Numbered from the stretch's first letter, positions 38,346 through 52,260 are shown. The stretch: DNA of 64,000 nucleotides from Synchiropus splendidus (GCF_027744825.2 NC_071340.1:6822501-6886500), one strand, 5' to 3'. The notes: a model not told the origin generated them from the sequence alone. Program-made: numbers and translations.

Positions 38346-41300
38346 GTACTCATCAGATCAGTGTCTTGACAAAGATTAATTCACACAAGAATATTAATAC
38401 ATGTACACACACTTATTATAAAACAAATGTCAAAGCAGGGAAGCGAGATTCTTATTGAGCCTTAGTGGCCCGCTAATCTATCAGCGCCTTCAACAGAAAC
38501 CATCTGCACCTTCATCCCATGACTGCCGCTTATGGTTGTTACCAAGCATGAATGGGACACACACACACACTCACACGCACATCAGTCAGCGTCAAAGATC
38601 CCCTGCTGTAAGCACTCAAGGACGTCAGTTTGCGTTAGTGGCGTGTCATGTTAGATTCTCTTCATGTCCATCACTCTGTAGCCCTCAGAACAGGACGTGG
38701 TGTTACAGTGACAATCCTCCTGCAGTCCCCCAAGCTCTTGTCCATGTGTTGATGAGCTCCTGACATCCAGTAAACAAGAAGAGACGAGGGGGCAGATCAT
38801 CCTTCGGCTGTTATCTCCTTCGTCGAGTCCTGCTCCTGATGGGAGTGATACAGGGCACAAGTGGACACACTAGTCTGACTCTGACTGGATTTATGCTCAC
38901 GACTTGTTTTTCCTCCGAGAGTATTGTGTTAGGGAAAATGACAAAGCTCTTCACTCCATTAGAGATTTTCCGGCCAATTGAACACTGACTAAACAAATCA
39001 TGTTTTTTTATTGTTTTTATTTTAAGCATGAGGCTTTTGAAGCCACAGACACTTTCATCAGAGGAACAGAAACATGATCCTTCAATAGGAGTCTTGTTAG
39101 CCTCTTAAAATGTAATTGGATCTATTCAGTTTGTCTTACAATATTTACAATTTGTGACAAATTATTTCTGTGATTTGGTGGCTAAGTGCACTTATCTGTT
39201 GTGCTTCATTCACCGCTGCTTAATGAAGCCTGTACAAGACAGCCTGGGTTTTACTCGTGGATAAGCTATTTGAGCTGTTTATGATCGCAGAACAATAAGC
39301 ACCTTGCACATTTAACCATAATGACTCTTTGGTTATATTGCCTTCTGCATGACTAATTCTGCTCCATCACCGACCTCGGACTGTCAGTCGATTGAGCTGA
39401 TTTCAAAGAGTTACTTCACTTCTTGAATGGAGTCAGACACATTATGTTCCAGATGAACTCCATCAGCATTTATCTTGAAACCAGAATGCCTTGCTTCCAT
39501 CGGTTAGTGAATAAGAGTGCTCCGTGATGAAGTGGAATAAAACATCAGCTTGGTTTATGTTAGGGTTATTGCTCACATCACTATTTGAATGGGATTCAAA
39601 TTAGTTATTTATTCCACCTGGGAATTTTGGAATGCAGGTTCCAATCCACACAGTCACCAATCATATATCAAAACGTCATGACACATTACATGTAAAATAT
39701 GAACCACCATCATTTGCATAACAACAAATCCCCATGAGCACATTTGTAATAAATGACGTGGGCTCTACTCTATCAAATAAATAAATACATAATCTTCCAT
39801 TTTGTTAACATAAACCTCCACAGAATTTGTACAACAAGTTTATGGAAATAAATAAATCATCATCAAAATGAAAACAGCAACACTGGTTCTTCAGTCTCAC
39901 AGCTGCGAAGTGAGATGGTACGCGTCTCAAAAACCTCAGCAGGGGTATATCTGTCTTATGGTGCTGCTTAGTGATTCTACTTGCAAAGGGTGACAAAGTG
40001 TAATAATTGCTATACAACCAAGTTATCTATAGTGAGATTGGGGCAATTCAGACACATGGTTTACCCAGTGTCACTAGTCAACCCCTGCCATGACACCTGG
40101 ATGTTGATGGCTCAATAGCTACTGCATTCAGTCCATGAATTCCTTGCAACCCCTGAACCCATGTGGGGCACTGCTCGCAGCCCACCTCAGTCGCTTCCCT
40201 GTGAGCCTTCCTCCAGACGCTACAAGCTCTGGACTCATCCACCATCCTGTCTCACCAAGGGACAGAACAGAAGAAGTACCACCTGTTTGCTGGCCCTTGA
40301 CATCAAGACCATTGATAGTGTGTGACTTTCATACAATAGAAAAGCCAGTGACTGCAGTGTTTCTGTTTCAATCCCTTCTGAAAGCATCGGTGAAGACAAA
40401 AGTCATTGAGATTACTGTTAGGCCTCTCAATGACAGATTGAGCTGCGAGCGATCCATCTGTTTAAGGAGTCTGCTGACACAGTGTCCCAGAAGACCCACT
40501 TCTAGTCAAACAGCTTTACAGAGGTCCATGTCAAACCAGAATGTTCAAAGCATGCAATCTTAAGTTTGCAACTGACAACAGCAGCTTCAGTGATACAGGA
40601 ACGTTGATCATCATCCAGTCATGCTCAAGGTCTCAGGCCCCGCAGGGACACAGAGGAAGCTCGCTGCTGCATCTTTAAGGTTTCACGACTACATTCTTCA
40701 GAATGCTCTTATGCATTCAGAATTATTTTGCACCACAATTTTTATTTTTATTTTTTACCATTATTACAGTACGGGCCGCTCACTGGGCTTATGGATCTAA
40801 CTCTCATTTAGAAGGTCATCTTTGTCTAACTCTCCTAAAACCTATTTGCTTTGTCCCACAGCCGCCACACAGTAGTAACAATGTCAGAACCAACACATTT
40901 CTGTGTGAACCTCCACACTGAAGCTATAATGCTTTACTGAAGTGTCAGTGAATGCCCAAAATACACCACAATATGACCAGATCATTAACACATCTTTTGT
41001 CACTCTGAGGTGTTGCCACTTCATCGAAGAATATGAAGTGTCTTCAGAAAAGAAAATGTCTAAGGTGAGATACTGAAGTGGTGCTGTCCGATGTGGTGAA
41101 ATTATTTGGCTACTTGACAAGAGGTGCTTGTAACGCTCTCCAAACCACAATAACCACATTCAGGTTAGCAGCATCACAAATTGTAAAGATACAGTGTTTA
41201 AGTCTTTCAAGCCGGTACAAACTAATGTTCTTATGAAGTGGCTCTGAAGGACCATCCAATCAGCCGACAAGCATCCAGCGATTAGTGGCAAACCTCTGAT

Positions 41301-43899
41301 GTTTGCTCAAGGAACAACACAATTGTGGAGATATCCATACACGCGAAGACCATACACGAACGAGTATCTGACACTTGCAGAGACATGCATTTGAACCGTG
41401 ACAGAGCTGTACATCATGCCCTGAAAAACAAGCAGGTCTTACAGGGATTCTTGAAACGTCTTTCTCTTCCAAAGATGTGTCTTGTTTGAAATGTCCAACA
41501 GCCTCCAGGTGATGAGGGCCAACCTGGTGGCTAAAACCGCTCTGCAGGTCTGTGCTACATGACTTGATGATGGTCCATGAAACATTCAAGCAGTACTTAA
41601 CTTCAGGGCCAGAATATCTGTCTGCTAAGGCCATTATTCTGAGCACAGACCATTTAAATAGTCCATGAGCACTCTGCGACCTCTTCGGGTTAGTTGTTGA
41701 GATGCATTACTATTATGCAGATTTATTCCTGCCTGAAAAAACACACAAAAAAAACCTTTTGCTGGTTGGTCTTTTGTATTCTGGTTCTCCTATTATAAGC
41801 CATGTGGACTTTCAAAAGGGCTACTTTTCTGTCTTCCAGCTAGAGCAACAGTTTTGCTGTGGGACTGATTGAAAAGCTGCCTTTGAAAACTCTAACAAAT
41901 TGATTCTCTCTTCATGATTTTGCCTCTTATTCAGGACAGCAGATAATGTTGTGAAGAGATAAGCCCCCAAGGTCTCTTTAAAGGCTTTAGTGTCTGGCAT
42001 GTATGGAGGGGAAAAAGAAAGAACTACCTATTCACGCCATTGTCGAAACATGAGTGTTTTTTGCAAAACACTCAAAGGATAAGATGACATCTCTTCAATC
42101 ATTATTATAATCTGTTTCCTTTTCACCTCATTGACGTGATCATCGTAGCTGTTAATTCATGACACTATTCTCTATGACCTCACATGTTTGCATTCAAGAG
42201 AAAAAATATCTTACAGCAGTTTTGCCCCAAAACTGACCAACAAAAACTTATTTAATGACACTACGGTAATGTTAGTAAACAAGATTTTTTTTCCTCACCG
42301 AAAACAGTGGAAGTTAAATAGTTGAATTGTCTGAATAAAAATATCAACTAGGAGCTATCAATAATTATTATAACACCTCAGAGTGGTTGGCTAAGAACCT
42401 TTCTTTCATTTAAAATTTCAATGGAATAGCTGGATTACTGTCCCCTGCACTGTCAGTTTGTATTAAACTGATTTAAATGTATCAAACTTGGTCATGCACT
42501 TCATTTATTTTTTTGACCCAATGGAACGGAGGTGATGAAGAGAGAGAGGGTGGCGGTCTCATTGGTTTCACCGCAATATTAACCAGGAGGAAGGCTCCTG
42601 AAGAAATCAGAGTTGGATTTATTTCATCTAATTGAGCGATTCAAATGCAAAGTGTGACTGTGTGGTTGTAACATAACACACCAAGTTCAGAAAATCACTC
42701 AGTCAGCAATGAAAGGAAATATCTGAGAAGGAAGGGCGACCAAATATGAATGCATATTGCTCAGGACTGGCCTGAAAGAGAGATTTTGAGATCACTTTTT
42801 GCGGTCAGGGATGGGGAATGAGCCTTTGGACTGAGCAATATCTGTTAGAGAAAGGAAGAAAACTACACAGGAAAGTCTTTTTTTGTTTGTTTTTAGATGA
42901 ACTCTGCACTGCCATGTGACAAAGTGAGGACTTAAATGCATATAGCCTCCACTGTTGAGGGAAGAAAACAGCTTGAATGATATGATGCACTCCCTTACAA
43001 TAGCTTGGCAACATTGCAGAGTACTACATGGGCCAGACTAGACTAAGATTCCTGCTCTAAGTTGCACTTGAAACATCCTTTTTATTCAGGTATTGGGCCA
43101 ATAAAGGTGCATTCCACTGATGCAGTCGTGACGTCTGTTCCAGATTCAAATCCATTGGAAACAAAGGCACTTGTGTCCCCATGGTTTCATCTTCTTACAG
43201 TTCATTATCACGTTGAGTGATTAAGCGGAACAGTATCACTGCTCTGTCATTGATGAATAGAAGCATATATTTGTAGTGTCCAGCTGAACGGATGCAGAGT
43301 TTCCACAATGGTCTTGGTAGGCACCTACGGTGGGCTGTTATAAGCATTCATGCGTGGATACTGGCCTGAGATTACAAAGAAGAACAGTGCGATGGAGGAC
43401 TCGAGAGGCTGACTCCAAAAAACTAGAGTTGTCTCCTTGGTGCTCTGATCATGCTGTGAATGTGTGCACATTCCAACAGAGTTACCAACACAAACAATCA
43501 CAAGAATACTATCATCACGAGTGTCAGCATCTTGATGTGCTGGTTTGTCCAATTTGAACAGACATTAACATTTCTGTTGCTTCAACAACATGTGTTTCAC
43601 TGGTGTGGTGGAAAAACTACAACCTGGAAGTCAGTGATGTCAAACAAACTGAATAGCAGAAATTCTTATTGAGACTTCTTGACCTGTGGCTACTTTGCAT
43701 GTCACCTTGAAAGGTACCAAGCATTAGTTTTTTGGATTCCAACTGACTCAACACAATAAAATGTTTGGTATGTATTCACAGATTAATAGTTTTCTGCCTT
43801 TCTGCATTAAGGCAGAGACACTGATCTGCTGTTTCTAAAGAACGAGTGGACAGGTCTCATGCGTGACCCCATCCAATAAACACTTGCACCTCCTTATTC
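38346..43899. other. non-coding region
   Basis: No recognisable gene. The longest frames are 142 codons at 40135-40563 (plus) and 128 codons at 41260-41646 (minus). Neither shows a domain, signal peptide or clear exon boundary. A short (CA)n stretch lies near 38559-38575. Confidence 0.5.
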
Positions 43900-44477
43900 A
43901 AAGGGGTGTTCAGTTCCGATATTGATATTGGATTGATGTCGGCCTGATATAAGCCAAAAAAACGAGAATTTAACGGTTCACTGAATCAAAAATCTCTTAT
44001 AAAACCTCATACTGCTGTTGGTGTTTAGCCATAGCTGAGGAGTAGCCAGCAGCATGCAGTCTGAGACATGATCACAACATGTGCACTGCTGCAGCTACAT
44101 TTTCCGTAAACTCAAGAAAAGACGTGCAGGTGAGTGCAACACTTGTCATGCACAATTTCCTGTGGTGAAAAGTTCAATACCATACTGGAAGACTGACAAA
44201 ATGATGAGCCACTTATTTTTAAAAGAAAATGTTTTTATTGTATTTATTCAGGTTATATTTCAGGGTCCTCTCATTTATTTTATTCAGTTTTATAATGCTG
44301 TAGATATTATGTTGAAGGTTAAGGGTTATGCAACCAGTTGTTTAATAATAAATGATACAGCATAAGCAATAAAAGTGCGCATGATTGGTTCTCATATTGG
44401 ATCAATATCAGCCAATACTCAAGGCTGCAATATCGGTATTGCATCGGAAGTGAAAAAGTAATATTGGGATGTCCCTA
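43900..44477. mobile_element. hAT-like non-autonomous element
   Basis: The right end TATTGGGATGTCCCTA and left end AAAGGGGTGTTC are diverged inverted termini. Flanks CCTTATTC (43892-43899) and CTTTAATC (44478-44485) match at 6 of 8 positions, consistent with an aged 8-bp hAT target duplication. Subterminal GATATTGATATTGGATTGAT (left) and ATATTGGATCAATATCAGCC (right) are inverted relatives. No transposase is present. Confidence 0.6.
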
Positions 44478-47400
44478 CTTTAATCATCCATGTTTTCATT
44501 TTGTCCTGGTTAATAGTAGTTGTTTTCAGAATTGCTTGGCCACAACAAGTGCTGCAGTCGCAACTTGAGCAAGATTTTGCTTGCTCACTCACAGGTATTA
44601 GTACAGGCCAGGTCACCCTTTGGGTGACTGCCTGGTTGGAACCTTCCTGGACCAATCGGTGACCACTTGGTTAGACCTGCTTCTGGGGTAATACCAGATT
44701 AAAAGATGCTACTTTTAAATCTATAAAACTGCTCAAGGACAAGAAGAAAATGAACTGAATTATGGGGTTCAACCCAGAGTTCTCCATTTGCTCCGTTTCC
44801 TGCTTTTGGAATATCTTTGGTTTAAATATGACCAAGTATGCAAAACGAAAATGAAACTTATTTTTCATTTCGTTTCTGCAGAAGGGAGCAACGCCAGCTC
44901 TGCATCCACCTACAGGAAATGCAAACTACCTGAGAATAATACTGACAAATGGAGACAATCCATTCTGGTTGAAAGTTTTATCACACAAGGGCAGCAAAGT
45001 GAAACCTAATATGTCTTTTCAAACTTTTGCTATCTCATTCCGCTTAATTCGATTCCTCAAATTCAACTACATTTGTGCCAGTTTTTTGGCTGTGAAATCT
45101 CTGAAGACCACAAAGATATCATATATTTAAGGATCAGGACAACGGGAGAATTTGCAGGCAGTTTGGAGGAATAAGTGCTTCTTCCTTTTTGTTATGCTGA
45201 ATGCACTGTTAGTCACATGTGGCTCCTCAGCCAGATGACTGATGAGGAGCCGACTGCTGAAATCAGTCACTGATTCAGCTTTCAAGTGGGGAAGTCTCTG
45301 CCATGAAAGAGCTCCTTTTTAATACAAAAGAAACATTTATAAGACCTAAATTAAAAGGTCAGCGAGCTACTGATGACGCAAAGCTGGAAGTGGCAGCTCA
45401 TTCAACCACAGAATTTAAAAAAGGAACTGTAGGCCAAATTGACTTCACAACGGAGGCATAATATTTACGACTAATTTTCATTATATTTTGGGGCATTTAA
45501 AAACCAATGAGGCATGACTCAAGAGTCGTTTAGTAGTCACAGAAAAGTGAATGAATTCATTGCTTGTGCTGGTGAATGTTGACTCACTTTCGGACTGAAG
45601 ATTTCTTGCAAAAAAAACCAAAACACTTGAGGCACGATTAAAAGATAAAAAAACAAAAAAACAAAACATTGACTGAAAACACCCACACTGCGCCAAGTAC
45701 GCAACAAGCTGACCTCCAGTCTGTTCAGACAGAAGACTCATGATGGAGCCTCTGTTTTCTTTAATCCCTTGTTGGGAAATTCCAAGTTATTTACTGTTGA
45801 ATAAACAGTCTGTTTGACCTCTTGAGTGATTGTCAGTGGCCTATCATATACTGTACAGTTCAGGTTGCCTTCGGTGGTGGATTTGAAAACATACATTTCA
45901 GTAGTGCTACCCTGAGAACACATGTTTATCACTTTAAGGCTTGTATTATCGCAATACCAAACCATAATCTGTCTGAACCAATCCATTATGCAGCCATGTT
46001 TTAACTCCACGGCCACACATGTATCAATTTACCCTCTTGAATTTCCTGTGACCGAATCCAACTTCCTGCTCTTGTGTCAAACTCTTTCTCCTCCCTGTGC
46101 TTTTACCCAGTCAGTCTTCAAGGTATCATGAAAAGTTTTGGGCATGATTGATGTTGCGCTGATTACTGTGGATGAACCCATGAATTATACAAGAGCATGC
46201 CACGAATGCTGGAGCTCAAAATGACAGGCTGCGTGAGGAAACCCAGCAGATCTTAGAAGACTGAAAGCATTTTGCTTCATTTTGAGAGCATCTTGCTGCT
46301 GTTGTCGAATCACTTCATTTGAAATGTCCAAACTCAGGCTGTAGGGCTTCTGGAATTTGGGTACAACTGCTTCTTAACCCTTTCAATTTTTTCCACTTAG
46401 ATGTTACCATTCCAACAGGATGTAGCTTTAAAAGAGATAAAGACATACTGTTAATGAGAAAAAGCATTGTAATTGATTCATAATTGATCTTAGCTGCACT
46501 GGAATGTGAAAACTTGCTGGAAGTTCTCATATTCCATTTGAGTGTCCTTCTGAGATTACAAACATTTCAATGACAGTGAATCAGAGGTTTAATTTAAGAA
46601 GCATGTGTGTGATCATGGTCCCCCAACCTCTCGGTCTCAGTAGCCAGAATAAAAAAAAAAAAAAAACATTGCATGAATTTATTCACTGAGATGAATGTAC
46701 ATTTGTTGTACCTTTTATCTGAGAGTCTGTGTGAGTGAAGGTATGTGCATGTGCTCATACAGAACCCACTGCTTGCCTGTGTTGGGCAACATTTCCTAAT
46801 CTGACTGGGCTGCTGAACTCTGATAACATGGGTGGTTTTTGGAGACAAGGAAGTTTTCAATGAAGCGATTCCACCGGGCATCTTGTCGCACTCCGACAAC
46901 TGCTTCTCTTCTGAAAGAGTTATTGCTGATGATAATACTATCAATCTTTCCCTATCAGGCTCAATAATGCACTGAGAAAATAATGAGAGAGCCACTAACC
47001 TCAGGCAAAGCAAGAATGAGACTTAATGGAGTTTTAACAATTTGTAATAACCTCATCTGACTTCGTGTCTTCTTTTGACACAGTTTGCGGACACAGCAAT
47101 TCTTCGATTGCACTTGACTGGAATTTGTTCTTGTTTTCAGCTGATGCTGTGTGAATTTAATGACTCTTGACTGTGGTATTTTTCATCAAAAATAGTTTTA
47201 CCTTAATCATCAATTGTTCAACTTTTTTAATAGTTTCAACCTAGACATGAGAAGAATAAAGGCAAAATAAAGGGATCCGACTGCCGCTGCCCTAACTCCA
47301 CCCATGTAAAAGCTCAGGCCAAATCTGAACCACAGTCATTTTCAGTGGCCTCCAAGAATTCTGAAAAAAATGTAAATGGCTCTTTTGAATTAAAATTCAG

Positions 47401-47744
47401 GATGAATTTGAAGTGACCATATAGTCTACATCATAGCCAACGCTGAGAATAATAACATAGTTAATGTCCAGTACTCTAATTACCATTTGCTTTGTATGAA
47501 CGCTGTTACAACTACTACTGACAATAAAGTACAACTGTTGATAACTAAAGCTGCTTATTTAAAGCTTGTCGTCCAACATGCCCATAGCACTAACAGGAGG
47601 GTGGATAGGAGAATGTGCTTGGTGAGCCAACCAGATGCAGTGATCAGCTCACGCGCTACCGTATGCAACTTCTAAACCAGCAGAGGTGTGTTGCGTGGTC
47701 GTGAGCTCAATATGCCAGTGTTTTCGAGTTGGAAATGTATTGTA
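44478..47744. other. non-coding region
   Basis: No recognisable gene. At about 44880 an acceptor-like TTTTTCATTTCGTTTCTGCAG precedes an open plus frame, GSNASSASTYRKCKLPENN, ending at 45009, without an obvious donor. A 139-codon minus frame at 46594-47013 has no domain. A 9-bp hairpin (GGCTCCTCA/TGAGGAGCC) lies at 45221-45251. Confidence 0.45.
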
Positions 47745-48420
47745 CAGTGGTACCTCAGTTCTCGACTGTTCCAGATGGCCGTTTGAGAAGCGATTTATTC
47801 AAAATGTGAATCGATTTTTCCCATTACAATGAATGGAAAAAGAAATAATGCGTTCCAAGCCTTAAAATAGGCTTTTGTAGGAGTGAATGTAGAGTGTCTG
47901 CTGCAGGTGCGCTGTTCCTCTATGTGTGTGGCCGCTGCATGTGGGAGGGGTTGTCGAGTGAGTGACGTCTCTCCAGAAGTGAAGAGGTGTGTGTCCAGCT
48001 CTGAATGTGCGGTTTTGTGCAGTTTGGCTGTGATAAACCAAGTAATGCTCTGTCTGAGACTCGAGCCGACGACAGGACATCAAACCCTGGAGTGAGCGCT
48101 CCAGCCTCGGAGGTGTGGAGAGCGAGGACCTCCCCTGTGACACTCTACCACGGTCCAGTGTGGAGACAGGAAAGGTTTTACACCTCAATATGAAGAAAAA
48201 ACAGTCAGTAAATGTAGCTAACGGGACACGTCTGCATACAGAGGCTGCATCGTACACAATAACAAAGCGCGTTGTGGGTCAGCTGATCGGTCCCGCACAC
48301 GCATGTTTTTCCACCTTTTTTGGGGGGCGTTCGAGTTCTGTATTTGTGTTCGAAATCCAAAGCAAAAAATTTTTCGATTTGTTCGAATTCCAGGACGTTT
48401 GAAAAATACCACGGTACTTG
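47745..48420. mobile_element. short DNA transposon (MITE) with CAGTGGTACC-type ends
   Basis: The left end is CAGTGGTACCTCAGTTCTCG and the right end, read inward, is CAAGTACCGTGGTATTTTTC. Inner sequence such as TTCGAATTCCAGGACGTTTG near the right end matches a short fish element family with CAGTGGTACCTCGGTTCTCGA-like termini. The GC-richer interior gives open frames on both strands (for example 131 codons minus) that resemble no transposase. The superfamily was not assigned. Confidence 0.6.
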
Positions 48421-48454
48421 AAGTAAAAAGAAATTATGTAATCACAACATATTC

Positions 48455-48536
48455 ATGAGTTTTCTAAATGTCCACAGTAGGTGAAAAAAAGTAATTGTGA
48501 CACAGTAAAGGAATTTACATTCGGTTTGTGCCTACT
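48455..48536 (+). repeat. direct repeat pair, copy 1
   Basis: About 87% identical to 49202-49284, in the same orientation. Differences are mostly transitions plus single-base indels. Shared blocks include ATGAGTTTTCT, AATGTCCAC, AGTAAAGG and ACATTCGGTT. The family is unknown. Confidence 0.8.
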
Positions 48537-49201
48537 GCATGACCTTCACACTACCACGTTCATGCCATCAATTCTGTCTCTTACTGAATGTGCAAACATA
48601 AACTGGGTCATTTACAGGCCGTATGACTCAGAAACACTGACATGGCCTATATGCATTGAACAAGCTTGACTTTGGTTGGAGATCAATATTTTTTGGCCCA
48701 GATAGGAACCAGCTTCATCAGGATTACAGCCAGATATCTTCCTCATGTGGCCTTTATACTAGAAGCTTGTGGATGCCACATTGTCAATATCATCAGTGGA
48801 AGACATTATGTTTGGGTGGATTTCCAATCGCCTTCATGTTTCACGTTCTTCTGAAATCTTGACTGTAAACAGAATGCCATGAATGTATGGGCAGTTCTTG
48901 TGGTTGCCTTCATCATAAATCAATTTAATGTTATAGAATAACTCCATGACAATAAGTGACTAACTTTCTATGGGCTCGATGGAGCTGTTTCATATTCTGA
49001 AAATATACATTGAAAAATTGTTTTGTAACACAGTTGTCATTGAAATAACTATTGTTCTATTGTTAGCCGTTCATTTTGTTGTTTTTTTTTGTTCTCCCCA
49101 ATTCTTACCTTGAACCTACAACGGAAACTATAGGAGCTGTCCACTCACTTGATGATGCAGCAACACAAAAGCAACCTCACAAGTGGTCCATTACCATATG
49201 T

Positions 49202-49284
49202 ATGAGTTTTCTGAATGTCCACGGTAGATGAAAAAAAGGTATTGCAACATAGTAAAGGGAATTCACATTCGGTTCGTGCCTACT
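49202..49284 (+). repeat. direct repeat pair, copy 2
   Basis: Second copy of the 83-bp sequence at 48455-48536. Weak similarity continues past the repeat (GGCTGTATGACT here, GGCCGTATGACT near 48617), suggesting the original unit was longer and has partly decayed. Confidence 0.8.
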
Positions 49285-51411
49285 CTATCAGCACTAGAAA
49301 GGCTGTATGACTTCGAAAGTTTCCAATGGGTAAACAAATACAAAAAGATGAATGCAAAAAATGCAATCAAATGCCTGAAGTTGAGGAATAATGCTTTGTA
49401 AACACCATCCATATCCCCAGGAATAGCTGTGACTAAAAAGGCTTTACAAAAGCAAAAAAATCTAACGATGGGAAAGACAAAAGAGTGTGGTGATGAACGA
49501 CTCCGAATATGATTTATAGCCGTGTGTGCATGAGTCCCTCAAGGTAAAAACAAATGTTACCTTTCTGATCGGCGCCACTAAATTTCACCTACGTTATTTA
49601 CTGTACATATTGACTTTAAGGGAGAGCATTTATCAAACTGATGTGAAGTTTTGTTGGTCATTCTGGGACTAGATGTGGGCAGAAAATGATTACAGACCTA
49701 TGGTCTCATGACAGTATAAGAACATCAGAAAGTTGTGGTGTTCACATCTGAAAGTCTGTCCCTATTGGCCAGAAAGTATTCTTAATGTAAGTATCAAGTC
49801 TGTGCCAATTAGTCTCGGAACGTCTCCGGTTGCAACCTTTCTATTATTAACTTGAGACTGGGAAGTCCTATGTTTCAAGTCACGAAAGAAAAGACGGACA
49901 GGCCAACCATGCGCCCAGTGGAGAAATGTCTGCTCTCTGATCTTGTCCCTCCTGTCAAACAAGTGTTGCCATTTTATAAAAGAGAAAGTCCCTGAGTCCT
50001 TGAGTAGGTTTCAACTCTTCACAATACCTTGAAGTGTTCACTCGTAAACCACTGGGCCTGACAAAGTCTTTGTTTTCAAGCAAGCACTGGTCATGTAGGG
50101 ATCAGTGAGTCTTAAATACGAGTCAAGTCTGGGTCAACACAACCCACAACCCTCAAGCTAGGCAGGATCCATATCCTTCTATTTCATACAAAGTTGAACC
50201 TTTGATTCTGAAGCAGTTCTCGAGTCCTAAAGTACAAGTGTCAGCATTCTCAAATAGTAAAATCCACAAACAATGCAGTCATTTTGGAATAGAAATGGCA
50301 TGAGTTTATTCATGGCACGATGGGAAGTGCCCCTAGTGAGAGTCATGCTCGAGACAAACCTGAACTAACCTGCTCAGTTCGGAAATAGCTATGCCACTAA
50401 CAGCTAAAGAGATGAAACATTTTGGATGAGGTTTGAACAAAATTTAAAAATTCTCTCTCTTCAAGAACTGCAGTTACGGTGGTTACATCAAGAATCATCT
50501 GCACCCAAGCGCTTCAGGAATGTAACAAAATGCATTTTGTAAGTGAGCAACAGAACACTCAAAGATGACTCCAAAATCGATGGTCCAAGGCTGCACCAAG
50601 AAGTCCTGCGCACTGCTCCTGCCAAGGCTCATCTCTGTCTGGATGGAGTGTCGAAAGATTGTGCTGCGTCACAGGGAGAAGATTAAATGTTCGTTCTTAA
50701 AATTTCAATTATCTTCTCATAAATGATCAACAGCTCCTAAAGTGATTTTTGGTGAATGTGTGGCTTAAGAAAGCAAAAGAAACGCATCTCAACAGCGACT
50801 TGTGGGAGAACGCCTGGTCCTTCTCTCATTTTTCATCCTGCCTCTTGGGCGTTCTCAACAGCCAAATTATGGAGGGAAGAAATCTATCTGCTGTTTTGAC
50901 ACTGAGGAGATTGGAAATGGAAATGCTCAACAGTGGAACACCCTCCAAACACATACATATTCATACGCCGGCTGGTGGATCTGTCTTGCTTCCTAAATGG
51001 AGTCAAATGTGATGGTTTTATTTTGGTTGCTTAATTAGACGCTAATAACAGTGTTGTGTGAATGAGTGATTTCATATTTTTGTTTGTCTCTTGTTGCAAC
51101 TCCCTCATGTGTGCTGTGTTAATGAACAGCGGTCGACATTAATGGGAATATCTGGTGGAGCCTCACTTCATCTTCTTTGGAGTGTCCTCACACTATGACC
51201 TGTTTTATATTCCACAAAAGACAGGCGAGAAAAGCAGCTTATGGACGTGCGTTTGAATTTACAAGCATTGCACAGTTCAGCTTCCCCAGCACTTCTACGA
51301 GTTGTTTGTGTGCATAAATCACAACATTTTCATTGAAATTCATTTGTTTGGCTTAACTGGTGCAGAGGCACAGTAAAGTGACTGGAATCTGATTGTTATT
51401 GCTATCAGTTA

Positions 51412-51412
<1 letters not shown>
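49285..51412. other. non-coding region
   Basis: No recognisable gene or mobile element. Confidence 0.5.

Positions 51413-51447
<35 letters not shown>
51413..51447. repeat. (TAA)n microsatellite
   Basis: About eleven perfect TAA units. Confidence 0.95.
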
Positions 51448-51449
<2 letters not shown>

Positions 51450-51680
51450 GTCTACTTGTTGGACTGGTATGATGGTTTTTTGCTTGTTTTGGTGGGATAA
51501 AACACCTGCTTGGCTTTGGGTTAGCAAGTAGTTTGTCGGAATAATTTGTCAAAATACAAAAAAGAAAAAAAAAAATTCTTCACTGTAAGCATGCTTTCAC
51601 CTGACTGAAACACAAACCTCAACTGATGTCGTGTTAATGACAACCATCTCTAAAGTTTCGGTTGTTACCTCCTGCTACTC

Positions 51681-51682
<2 letters not shown>

Positions 51683-51759
<77 letters not shown>
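51683..51759. repeat. (AT)n microsatellite
   Basis: About 38 AT units. The Ile-Tyr frames crossing it are artefacts. Confidence 0.97.
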
Positions 51760-51760
<1 letters not shown>

Positions 51761-52110
51761 TGCATCAACAGCAACAGTCCGTCGAGCAACAATTTTCTTT
51801 TCTTGGAGGCCATGGTTGCTCTCTTGTCCTTGAACTACTCTTACCTGGCTTCAGCTCTTCTCCACTTAAGAGGAGTTTAATTGCTCAAATTAACATAAGT
51901 AACCCTTTTTTGTGGGCAAACTTCCTGCCACATTTTCGGTGGCTCAGTGACTGAGACACCAAGCTGACGTAGTGACATGTAGGCAGTAACACTTATTCAT
52001 TTTGACCAATTTATGATATCACAAAAAATACAAATATATAAATTCACATTAAAAAATTCACAAATATCACAAGATTTTATGTGATTTTGAAAGTATAAAA
52101 ATAATACTAT

Positions 52111-52260
52111 GGTAAGGTAACTTTATTGTCAAATATGCTACAGTACAAGACATATAGCATGGATGAAATATCTGTTCTCTCAGACCTCGACGCATGACAT
52201 ACAAATCACAGACAACATAAAGATCACAGAGAGGAACAAATAAATAATTAATAATATTAG
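52111..52260 (-). mobile_element. possible LINE/SINE 3'-end fragment
   Basis: GGTAAGGTAACTTTATTGTC followed by AAATATGCTACAGTACAAGA and GAAATATCTGTTCTCTCAG resembles, in reverse orientation, the 3' ends of fish L2-like retroelements (family TTTATTGTC...GAAATTTCGTT). No coding part is present. Confidence 0.35.

Noticed and set aside
40135..40563. 142-codon plus-strand frame
   Set aside because: No domain, signal peptide or recognisable homology. Such a frame is expected by chance in 64 kb, and no promoter or splice context supports it.
41260..41646. 128-codon minus-strand frame
   Set aside because: No recognisable family and no supporting splice signals.
44880..45009. Possible exon after a strong acceptor (TTTCTGCAG)
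   Set aside because: No convincing donor, no start context and no recognisable protein. Kept only as a note in the regional description.
46594..47013. 139-codon minus-strand frame sharing LSEEKQ with a frame at 38811-39029
   Set aside because: The shared residues are a short coincidence; the nucleotide sequences around them do not align convincingly.
51936..51972. GGTGGCTCAGTGACTGAGACA, resembling a tRNA-derived SINE head
   Set aside because: Only an A-box-like stretch is seen. No B-box or SINE body follows, so the match is too short.
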